From the NCBI GenBank assembly GCA_959606905.1, contig CAUHML010000214.1:1-5152 (forward strand): 5,152 bases of DNA. The letters run 5' to 3'. Below are positions 1 to 4,815 of the stretch, piece by piece. The notes beneath the pieces are model-generated. The model had not been told where the DNA came from, did no database searches, and was given only the letters and a program-made list of their open reading frames with translations. Both the position numbers and the translations under genes were made by a program. Each line of letters begins with the position of its first letter. Position 1 is the stretch's first letter. Source of the DNA: an uncultured Bacteroides sp. Lineage in GTDB: Bacteria; Bacteroidota; Bacteroidia; Bacteroidales; Bacteroidaceae.

Positions 1-17
1 TTGTTATGTATCTGCAT
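1..17 (-). CDS. Possible first codons of a gene running off the left edge
   Basis: On the minus strand an ATG at 17 opens a frame reading MQIHN before the window ends. It is preceded by an A-rich stretch of the kind often seen before Bacteroides start codons. A promoter box at 62-69 points toward it and would give a leader of about 40 nt. An in-frame ATG at 47 (MLYPNNNKKTMQIHN) is an alternative start with a very short leader. Too few codons are visible to say what the product is, and chance is not excluded. Confidence 0.27.
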
Positions 18-61
18 CGTTTTCTTATTGTTGTTTGGGTATAACATCCCAATATCATACA

Positions 62-69
62 CAAAGGTA
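62..69 (-). promoter_or_regulatory. Leftward Bacteroides-type -7 promoter box
   Basis: Read on the minus strand this is TACCTTTG, an exact match to the Bacteroides TAnnTTTG box. No clear TTTG -33 element is present; only a T run lies about 23 bases upstream. Transcription would start near 55-57 and leave the window to the left, presumably into the gene whose first codons may be at 1-17. Confidence 0.45.
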
Positions 70-138
70 AGGATAAAACCGAAGAATCTGTTAAAAACAT
101 CGCTTTCTTTTGATTTTTATGCGTTTACATCTCGTTAT

Positions 139-189
139 TTATGAATAAAAATCGTACTTTTATGAACAAGAGCGTGTGTTGCTTATGAA
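139..189 (+). repeat. Three TTATGAA repeats spaced 21 and 23 bases apart
   Basis: TTATGAA occurs at 139-145, 160-166 and 183-189. The intervals are close to two DNA helical turns, so all three copies would lie on roughly the same face. The first two copies are also each preceded by TCGT, 3 and 4 bases upstream. They lie between the leftward box at 62-69 and the rightward box at 211-218, where binding sites for a regulator would be expected. In AT-rich DNA a 7-base repeat can arise by chance, so the regulatory reading is an inference. Confidence 0.35.
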
Positions 190-210
190 TGCTTATTTTC
201 GGGTTTGTGT

Positions 211-218
211 TATATTTG
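211..218 (+). promoter_or_regulatory. Rightward Bacteroides-type -7 promoter box (TATATTTG)
   Basis: TATATTTG matches TAnnTTTG exactly and is followed by CA, as in many Bacteroides promoters. A TTTG -33 element at the usual 19-21 base spacing is not visible; the TTATGAA repeats lie upstream instead. Predicted transcription start is near 224. The only thing downstream before the terminator at 301-345 is about 80 bases without an ATG. Confidence 0.45.
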
Positions 219-223
219 CAACA

Positions 224-345
224 CGTGTACGCAAGTCGCTGATAGATATATCACGTTGATTTTGAGGAAGTCAAATAAGAATTTGCTAAACGCTTAATAT
301 ATAGAAAAAGAGCTGAAGATCATTGACTTTCAGCTCTTTTTCTAT
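224..345 (+). ncRNA. Candidate small non-coding RNA
   Basis: The segment runs from just after an exact TAnnTTTG box (211-218) to a perfect 17-bp hairpin with a T-rich right arm (301-345). The predicted transcript is about 120 nt. It contains no ATG, and the GTG and TTG frames in it close within a few codons, so a protein product is unlikely. The 5' part carries the short palindrome ACACGTGT at 221-228. It resembles no RNA family I recognise. It could instead be the remnant leader and terminator of a lost gene. Confidence 0.35.
301..345 (+). terminator. Hairpin terminator, 17-bp perfect stem
   Basis: The arms 301-317 and 329-345 are perfectly complementary and enclose an 11-base loop. The core is GAGCTGAA paired with TTCAGCTC, flanked by an A run on the left arm and a T run on the right arm. 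This could end transcription in either direction. With no gene on its right reaching it past the 451-499 terminator, it most likely ends a rightward transcript starting near 224. Confidence 0.72.
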
Positions 346-450
346 TTGAGAGATATATGCTTGTTATGATGTACTTACTGATTAGGAAGGTTAGAAGAAT
401 AGATGTTTTTTCTTAAAGCGATTTATATAAATATTTATGACTAAAAATAG

Positions 451-499
451 ATATAAAACAGCGTTTGGGAATCAAGTGTTTCTAAACGCTGTTTTATAT
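451..499 (-). terminator. Hairpin terminator of the pit operon
   Basis: The arms 451-466 and 484-499 form a perfect 16-bp stem. It can extend inward by five more pairs, including two G-U pairs, leaving a 7-base loop at 472-478. On the minus strand the hairpin begins 17 bases after the pit stop codon and is followed by a T-rich tail (450-441, CTATTTTTAG). This is the expected end of the leftward phosphate-transport transcript. Confidence 0.87.
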
Positions 500-516
500 G
501 GCTGGAATATGTTTTA

Positions 517-1533
517 TTATATAAATAAAGAAACAATAAAATAAACACCGGCTGCTAAAAGTCCGCTGACCGGAATTGTAAGAATCCAAGCCGTCATCAG
601 GCTTTTGGTAACTCCCCAACGAACAGCAGAAAGGCGTTTTGTTGCGCCTACTCCGATGATTGCCCCTGTGATAGTATGTGTCGTACTTACAGGAATTTTC
701 AACATTTCCGTGATGTAGAGAGTGAAAGCACCTGCTGTTTCGGCAATCACTCCTTCCAGTGGAGTTACTTTGGTGATTCTGGTTCCCATTGTTTTTACTA
801 TCTTCCAACCTCCGGACATGGTTCCGAGTGAAATGGCCGTAAAACAGGAGAAGGCAACCCAGTCGGGCAGATCATTGATACTATTTATGCCCATCCCCAA
901 TCCCATGGAATGTGCGGCTATCATGGCGGCAGCTATGATACCCATTACTTTCTGAGAGTCATTCAGACCATGTCCGACACTGAAAAGGGCGGAGGATACA
1001 AGTTGTAATCTCTTGAACCATTGCTCTGCGGTATGAGGATGAGCTCGCCGGCAGATATAAAGTACGAACAAAGTGAATCCGAATGCAATGACCATGCCAA
1101 TAAAAGGAGCCAAAAAAATAAATGCTGCAATTTTTAGGATGATATTAAGTTGAATAGCTTCAAATCCGTTTGCCATGATAGCTGCTCCTGCAAATCCTCC
1201 GATAAGGGTATGAGAAGAAGAGGAGGGGATACCTTTCCACCAAGTAATCAGATTCCAAGTGATAGCGGCAATAACTCCTGCTAATATAATCGGTAAAGTA
1301 ATATATTGCTCTACTACGGTTTTGGATACAGTGTTGGCAATTCCGAATCCGCCTATTATATATTTAGCGATAAAGAAAGCAACGAAATTAAAGAAGGCAG
1401 CCCATAATACAGCTTGGAAGGGGGTAAGAACTCTCGTAGATACGATAGTGGCAATGGAGTTTGCAGCATCGTGAAAGCCGTTGATATAGTCGAATATCAG
1501 AGCTAGGATAATGATAGTCACTAATAATTCCAT
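517..1533 (-). CDS. pit: PiT-family inorganic phosphate transporter
   Basis: This 338-residue integral membrane protein belongs to the PiT (PHO4, PF01384) family of low-affinity phosphate importers, which move phosphate or metal phosphate with protons or sodium. The two family signatures are visible, one in each half: GFHDAANS at residues 19-26 and VGHGLNDSQK at 186-195. Each half also carries a conserved Ser/Thr-His re-entrant motif, GIPSSSSHTLIGG (101-113) and IPVSTTHTITG (280-290), as expected for the inverted-repeat fold. A polar cytoplasmic-type loop lies near 161-180. The length fits the short bacterial forms lacking a large central loop. The ATG at 1533 is 15 bases after the stop of the DUF47 gene, so the two are co-transcribed, and a hairpin at 451-499 ends the transcript. 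The coupling ion cannot be read from the sequence. Confidence 0.96.
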   Translation of the reverse strand: MELLVTIIILALIFDYINGFHDAANSIATIVSTRVLTPFQAVLWAAFFNFVAFFIAKYIIGGFGIANTVSKTVVEQYITLPIILAGVIAAITWNLITWWKGIPSSSSHTLIGGFAGAAIMANGFEAIQLNIILKIAAFIFLAPFIGMVIAFGFTLFVLYICRRAHPHTAEQWFKRLQLVSSALFSVGHGLNDSQKVMGIIAAAMIAAHSMGLGMGINSINDLPDWVAFSCFTAISLGTMSGGWKIVKTMGTRITKVTPLEGVIAETAGAFTLYITEMLKIPVSTTHTITGAIIGVGATKRLSAVRWGVTKSLMTAWILTIPVSGLLAAGVYFIVSLFI

Positions 1534-1548
1534 GTGTTCAGGCTTCTT

Positions 1549-2196
1549 TTATGCGTACTTTACAATCAGGCTTTTCAGAATTTTACCTACATGCTCTGCA
1601 GCATCGGTTGTCTTTTCCAGTTCGTGCATGATTTCTTTAATCTTGATAAGTTCGATACAATCTTTTTCTTCTTCAAAGAGTTTGGTGATGAAGAACTCAT
1701 ATACATCATCCGCTTGGTTTTCGATTTCATGCAGTTTGGAGCAATATTCTCGGAGGAGTGTCGGCTTTTTGCGGAATGTTTCGAGTTCATCCATAGCTTT
1801 ACAAATATATATAGCTTCTTCTTGGATCAAACGGCTCAGTTCTTTTCCGCTTTCAGAAATAGGACGAGGATTATAAATGGAAATCCTTTTGGCACAACTG
1901 TTTATTCCGTCGATGACATCATCCATACAAGAAGCTAAGTCATGAATATCTTCACGGTCAAAGGGAGTGATGAATGTAGTTCCTAATTCATCAAAAATCA
2001 GATGTGTCAGTCTGTCTCCTTCCCGTTCGAGGTCTTTGATCTTTTTGTAGTACTCCGAGCGTTCTGTCGGTTGGTCATGTTGCAGACTTTCTACTAAAGC
2101 AACAGATGAGGCAGAAAGTACTTCTGATAATTGTTTCAGTAACGGGAAAAACTTCGGTTCCTTTGGGGTAAACCGACTAAAAAAAGAATTTTTCAT
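1549..2196 (-). CDS. DUF47 (PhoU-like) Pit accessory protein
   Basis: This 215-residue soluble, all-helical protein belongs to the DUF47/PhoU_div family (PF01865). Members are distant PhoU relatives commonly encoded directly upstream of pit and thought to regulate or assist the transporter. Acidic, PhoU-like metal-binding-type segments are visible: LEREGDR (56-62), TPFDREDIHDL (77-87) followed by MDDVID (91-96), LHEIENQADD (155-164) and ELEKTTDAAEH (192-202). There is no signal peptide or membrane segment. The ATG at 2196 gives the usual family N-terminus and follows an A-rich leader without a Shine-Dalgarno sequence. The gene ends 15 bases before pit. A weak -7-like TTCATTTG on the minus strand at 2245-2252 might give some independent transcription, but the 78-base gap after dedA has no terminator. 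Its biochemical function is inferred from family and neighbour. Confidence 0.93.
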   Translation of the reverse strand: MKNSFFSRFTPKEPKFFPLLKQLSEVLSASSVALVESLQHDQPTERSEYYKKIKDLEREGDRLTHLIFDELGTTFITPFDREDIHDLASCMDDVIDGINSCAKRISIYNPRPISESGKELSRLIQEEAIYICKAMDELETFRKKPTLLREYCSKLHEIENQADDVYEFFITKLFEEEKDCIELIKIKEIMHELEKTTDAAEHVGKILKSLIVKYA

Positions 2197-2274
2197 AAGT
2201 GTAAAAACTTTAAATTGTTTTTTCTACTTTATTTATATTAGTAACAAATGAATACAGACTATGGTTTGGGCAGT

Positions 2275-2910
2275 TTAAAATTTCAACTTGGCGCGTATGA
2301 CCTCAATTACAGCAGGCAATATGGATATGAATATAATGGCTACAATGAGTAGTTTTAGGTTTTCCTGCACAAACGGGAGATCGCCGAAGAAATATCCTGC
2401 ATAACAGAATATAGTTACCCAGACAGCTCCACCAACCAAATTATATACCATAAAATAGTAGTAATTCATTTTCCCCATTCCTGCAACGAAGGGGGCAAAT
2501 GTACGTACTATGGGGATAAAGCGTGCCAGGATAATGGTTTTGCCACCATACTTCTTATAAAATTCGTGCGTTTTCTCCAAGTGACTTTGCTTGAATATCT
2601 TGGATTTAGGATTGTTGAATAGCCTTCGACCAAAGAAATGCCCAATCATATAATTGCATGAATCACCTAATATGGCAGCAGCAAATAATATGATAACGAG
2701 TATGTGTATGCTGATAGGCATATCGGGTAACGCAGAGATCGCTCCGGCAACGAAAAGTAAAGAGTCACCCGGGAGGAAAGGAGTGACTACTAATCCGGTT
2801 TCACAGAAGATTATGATGAATAAGATAGCATAGGTCCATGCATGATAATCACGCACAATCATGACCATATATTGGTCAATATGGAGTATAAAATTGAGTA
2901 AAAAATCCAT
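2275..2910 (-). CDS. DedA-family membrane protein (VTT/SNARE-associated domain)
   Basis: This 211-residue polytopic inner-membrane protein has the DedA fold (PF09335). The family includes undecaprenyl-phosphate transporters (UptA) and the E. coli proteins YqjA and YghB, needed for envelope integrity and proton-motive-force-dependent stress tolerance. The hallmark residues are present: E37 in [13 protein letters not shown] (37-49) with D49, and R130 and R136 in [16 protein letters not shown] (129-144). These correspond to the acidic and arginine residues essential in Yqj[10 protein letters not shown] (82-90) and a C-terminal hydrophobic segment near 185-202 with a basic tail complete the family pattern. 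The ATG at 2910 follows an A-rich leader. It lies upstream of the DUF47-pit pair in the same direction and may be their first operon gene. The lipid substrate here is not established. Confidence 0.94.
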   Translation of the reverse strand: MDFLLNFILHIDQYMVMIVRDYHAWTYAILFIIIFCETGLVVTPFLPGDSLLFVAGAISALPDMPISIHILVIILFAAAILGDSCNYMIGHFFGRRLFNNPKSKIFKQSHLEKTHEFYKKYGGKTIILARFIPIVRTFAPFVAGMGKMNYYYFMVYNLVGGAVWVTIFCYAGYFFGDLPFVQENLKLLIVAIIFISILPAVIEVIRAKLKF

Positions 2911-2938
2911 TTTATATACTTTGATTGTTATTAAAAGG

Positions 2939-2946
2939 AAAAGATA
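2939..2946 (-). promoter_or_regulatory. Possible -7 box for the dedA gene
   Basis: On the minus strand this reads TATCTTTT, one mismatch from TAnnTTTG (final G replaced by T). It would place the transcript start near 2933 with a leader of about 23 nt before the dedA ATG. No good -33 element is seen: the region at the right spacing is the arm of the upstream gene's terminator. It is the best candidate in the gap but weak. Confidence 0.28.
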
Positions 2947-2959
2947 GGAACAACAAATA

Positions 2960-2989
2960 AGGCATAGAAAATATGAATTTTCTATGTCT
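2960..2989 (-). terminator. Hairpin terminator of the orphan gene at 3008-3445
   Basis: The arms 2963-2972 and 2977-2986 (CATAGAAAAT and ATTTTCTATG) are perfectly complementary around a 4-base loop. Three more pairs, one of them G-U, extend the stem to 13 bp. On the minus strand the hairpin starts 18 bases after the stop codon of the upstream gene and is followed by the moderately T-rich TTGTTGTTCC. It probably separates that gene from dedA. Confidence 0.62.
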
Positions 2990-3007
2990 ATAAAAGGTAT
3001 AAAATGG

Positions 3008-3445
3008 CTAAATGAGTATATGACCTAATGTATAGATGTGATATCTATCGGAATATTTGATAAAATTAGTATAGAATGAGAAACCTGTCCATTGATTCTT
3101 AGGAAGTTGAATCTTTAAAGAACTTAATATCCGGATAGTAACGGAATGAATATTGAATCTAAGTAACTTTGAAGGAGAGAAATAACGGAAGGAGGATGGA
3201 TTTAAGACACCGTCACTGTCATTGTAGTCCTGCTTTCCTGTATTTTCTTTTGCTTTGACGAGTTTCTTTTCTTTCCTTAGTTGTTTTATCATAGTTTTAG
3301 TTTCGGGATGAAAAGCATTAACACAAGTTTGTATATAGGTACTACCGGTTTCTGGCCGATATGCTTCTTGCCTTTCGTCGGAAATCAACTGGAATCCCCA
3401 ACTTAGAAATATACCTAATAATATACAGAATATGTACTTCATCAT
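3008..3445 (-). CDS. Unrecognised small protein with an N-terminal membrane or signal segment
   Basis: I do not recognise this protein. From the ATG at 3445 it has 145 residues; a second ATG directly follows at 3442 and gives MKYIF with 144. Numbering from the second Met, residues 3-20 are hydrophobic after one lysine, suggesting a signal peptide or membrane anchor, with no clear lipobox. Residues 50-70 are rich in lysine, 71-82 are polar and acidic, and the C-terminal 60 residues are basic with many aromatics ([34 protein letters not shown]). A GTG at 3454 could extend the frame, but it overlaps the promoter box and is rejected as the start. The gene is bracketed by its own TAnnTTTG box and hairpin terminator, which supports it as a real transcription unit. 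It may be a lineage-restricted exported or membrane protein. Confidence 0.6.
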   Translation of the reverse strand: MMKYIFCILLGIFLSWGFQLISDERQEAYRPETGSTYIQTCVNAFHPETKTMIKQLRKEKKLVKAKENTGKQDYNDSDGVLNPSSFRYFSPSKLLRFNIHSVTIRILSSLKIQLPKNQWTGFSFYTNFIKYSDRYHIYTLGHILI

Positions 3446-3453
3446 AACGGCCA

Positions 3454-3461
3454 CAAATGTA
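3454..3461 (-). promoter_or_regulatory. -7 promoter box directly before the orphan gene
   Basis: On the minus strand this reads TACATTTG, an exact TAnnTTTG match. Transcription would begin at about 3446-3450, only a few bases before the tandem ATG codons at 3445 and 3442. The -33 region holds only TTTC-like sequence at about 16 bases spacing. A second near match, TATACTTG at 3492-3499, could serve as an alternative promoter with a normal leader. Confidence 0.47.
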
Positions 3462-3837
3462 GAAACTATTTTTATATGAAATACATATTCACAAGTATAA
3501 TTAACAATTATATCTACGGCTGTCGGGAACTGTTTTCTGCATTTACTCTCATAAATCTCATTGGAGTATATGTTATCCCGTTAGTACATTGCTTCTCATT
3601 CATCTTTTAAATCCTAAATGAATGGCGTATGTGGATGAATGGACAGTCATTTTTCTGTCTGAGCACTCTTATTAGTAGAAATGTAATTTATTAACCTTTA
3701 AAAAGCATCAGTATGAGAAATGTAGAAAAGCACTTGGTTGGATAACTGTTTATTTATTATTTTGCAATTTTCCTTGTTTTCAAATGGATATTATAAAAGA
3801 TATACCCGAATTTCTGCTTCCTTTAAGATTGATTTGT
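3462..3837. other. Mostly non-coding intergenic region between divergent genes
   Basis: No frame of gene length is open here on either strand. It contains an inverted repeat with 8-base arms (CATTCATC at 3597-3604 and GATGAATG at 3634-3641), a direct copy of ATGAATGG at 3618-3625 and 3635-3642, and a weak 5-bp hairpin at 3642-3659. A near-consensus rightward box, TTATTTTG, lies at 3757-3764 and precedes a 22-codon frame starting at 3784. No RNA gene or mobile-element ends were recognised. Confidence 0.7.
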
Positions 3838-3868
3838 TTTGCCATTCAATGAGATTGCTGTAACTTTG
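3838..3868 (+). promoter_or_regulatory. Consensus Bacteroides promoter of the DUF4250 gene
   Basis: TTTG at 3838-3841 and TAACTTTG at 3861-3868 are separated by exactly 19 bases, matching the Bacteroides -33/-7 consensus at both elements. Transcription should begin near 3874 and give a leader of about 20 nt before the ATG at 3895. This is the best promoter in the window. Confidence 0.86.
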
Positions 3869-3894
3869 CGTCCGGTTTAAAAAGATTGTATGTT

Positions 3895-4071
3895 ATGGAA
3901 TTACCCAAAGACCCGATGATGCTGTTTAGCGTTATCAATATGAAGTTGCGCGATTGCTATTCTTCACTTGACGAACTTTGTGAAGATATGGACGTAAATA
4001 AGGATGAATTAGTGAATCAGTTGAAAACTGTCGGTTTTGAATATAGTGCGGAACACAATAAGTTTTGGTAA
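3895..4071 (+). CDS. DUF4250 domain-containing small protein
   Basis: This 58-residue cytoplasmic protein fills a single DUF4250 domain (PF14056), a family common in Bacteroidales and Firmicutes whose function is unknown. The typical start MELPKDPMMLFSVINMKLRD is followed by a conserved acidic stretch SSLDELCEDMDVNKDEL (residues 23-39). The C-terminus, VGFEYSAEHNKFW, also fits the family. The middle resembles a small helix-turn-helix-like arrangement, but DNA binding is not shown. I chose the ATG at 3895; the frame is open upstream to a TTG at 3886, which would add three residues and has less support. The gene stands alone, with its own consensus promoter at 3838-3868 and terminator at 4108-4149. 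Confidence 0.9.
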   Translation: MELPKDPMMLFSVINMKLRDCYSSLDELCEDMDVNKDELVNQLKTVGFEYSAEHNKFW

Positions 4072-4107
4072 CAGACTTCTTATTTACAATTTATAGATAA
4101 AGTATTC

Positions 4108-4149
4108 GAATTGCCTCTAAAGCCTCTGTAAAGGTCTTGGAGGCAATTT
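4108..4149 (+). terminator. Hairpin terminator after the DUF4250 gene
   Basis: AATTGCCTC at 4109-4117 pairs with GAGGCAATT at 4140-4148, with a G-U closing pair outside. A second inner helix (AAGCC with GG-T-CTT) can stack on it. A T-rich tail, TTTCTTTTCC, follows. It begins 36 bases after the DUF4250 stop codon and separates that gene from the sigma-factor operon. Confidence 0.82.
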
Positions 4150-4218
4150 CTTTTCCTTGTATCCTACTTCTTTTTCTCCTCTTTCTTGTTAATAAAAGCA
4201 AAATACGAATTCTTGTAT

Positions 4219-4247
4219 TTAACTTCCACACCCTTCTACGTTCTAAC
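4219..4247 (+). promoter_or_regulatory. Possible ECF-type promoter of the sigma-factor operon
   Basis: TTAACTT at 4219-4225 and TCTAAC at 4242-4247 are separated by 16 bases. This resembles the layout of extracytoplasmic-function sigma promoters, such as E. coli sigma-E (GGAACTT, about 16 bases, TCTGAA), with an AAC core in the -35. The start would fall near 4253, about 19 bases before the sigma ATG. No TAnnTTTG box is found between the 4108-4149 terminator and the gene. An autoregulated promoter is therefore plausible, but the match is partial. Confidence 0.3.
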
Positions 4248-4271
4248 TAATAAAGCTCAGATATAGAATTG

Positions 4272-4811
4272 ATGATAAACGAGAATAAAATTCGTGAAGC
4301 TTGTTCCTCGGATCGTGAACGGGGATTCAAGATGCTGATGAACTCTTTTCAGGTACCGATATATAATTATATCCGTAGGCTGGTCGTGTCTCACGAAGAT
4401 GCGGAAGATGTGCTTCAGGAGGTCTTTATCCGGATATTCCGACATATCGATCAATTTCGCGAAGAAAGTTCACTGTCAACCTGGATTTACCGGATTGCGA
4501 CGAATGAAAGTTTACGCTTATTGAATAGTCGTAAAGAGGAAGGAGTCGTATCAGCGGAGGATGTACAGGAAGAATTGATGAGCAAACTGAAGGCTTCTGA
4601 TTATATAGATTATGAGAACGAACTGGCGGTGAAGTTTCAAGAAGCCATTTTGAGTTTGCCGGAGAAGCAACGGCTTGTATTCAACTTACGTTATTACGAT
4701 GAACTTGAGTATGAAGAGATTGCGCGGGTGCTGGATAGTAAGGTGGATACGCTGAAAGTGAATTACCACTATGCAAAAGAAAAAATAAAGGAATATATAC
4801 TAAATAGGTAG
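4272..4811 (+). CDS. ECF-type RNA polymerase sigma factor (sigma-70 family)
   Basis: This 179-residue protein has the two-domain architecture of extracytoplasmic-function sigma factors, which direct RNA polymerase to stress or envelope-response promoters. The sigma-2 domain spans about residues 17-88, with core-binding region 2.2 at DAEDVLQEVFIRIF (43-56) and the -10 recognition segment STWIYRIATNESLRLLNSRK (69-88). An acidic linker follows. The sigma-4 domain spans about 122-175, with ILSLPEKQRLVFNLRYYDEL (126-145) and the -35-binding helix-turn-helix EEIARVLDSKVDTLKVNYHYAK (148-169). Regions 1 and 3 are absent, as expected for the class. I chose the ATG at 4272; the TTG at 4269 adds one residue. 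The gene following four bases later encodes a membrane protein that is probably its anti-sigma factor. Which genes it controls cannot be told here. Confidence 0.95.
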   Translation: MINENKIREACSSDRERGFKMLMNSFQVPIYNYIRRLVVSHEDAEDVLQEVFIRIFRHIDQFREESSLSTWIYRIATNESLRLLNSRKEEGVVSAEDVQEELMSKLKASDYIDYENELAVKFQEAILSLPEKQRLVFNLRYYDELEYEEIARVLDSKVDTLKVNYHYAKEKIKEYILNR

Positions 4812-4815
4812 AACG

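Noticed and set aside
366..416. 16-residue open frame between the two terminators (MMYLLIRKVRRIDVFS)
   Set aside because: It is too short, lacks a promoter box, and lies just beyond a terminator; chance is sufficient.
421..432. Perfect 12-base palindrome ATTTATATAAAT
   Set aside because: Pure A/T palindromes are expected by chance in AT-rich intergenic DNA, and it lies beyond the pit terminator with no promoter nearby.
494..808. Minus-strand open frame of 104 codons overlapping the end of pit
   Set aside because: It lies in another frame of pit, has a low-complexity His/Asn/Ser/Arg-rich composition, and extends into the terminator hairpin.
722..1474. Two plus-strand open frames inside pit (722-955 and 1259-1474)
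   Set aside because: They are antisense shadows of a gene with strong family signatures.
1511..1938. Plus-strand frames antisense to the DUF47 gene, and the minus-strand frame 1587-1790
   Set aside because: The DUF47 frame has clear family motifs; these are overlapping shadows without start signals of their own.
3446..3454. GTG start extending the orphan gene by three codons
   Set aside because: The GTG overlaps the last base of the -7 box, so it would lie upstream of the predicted transcript start.
4257..4454. Minus-strand open frame antisense to the sigma factor
   Set aside because: It is fully explained as a shadow of the sigma-2 coding sequence.
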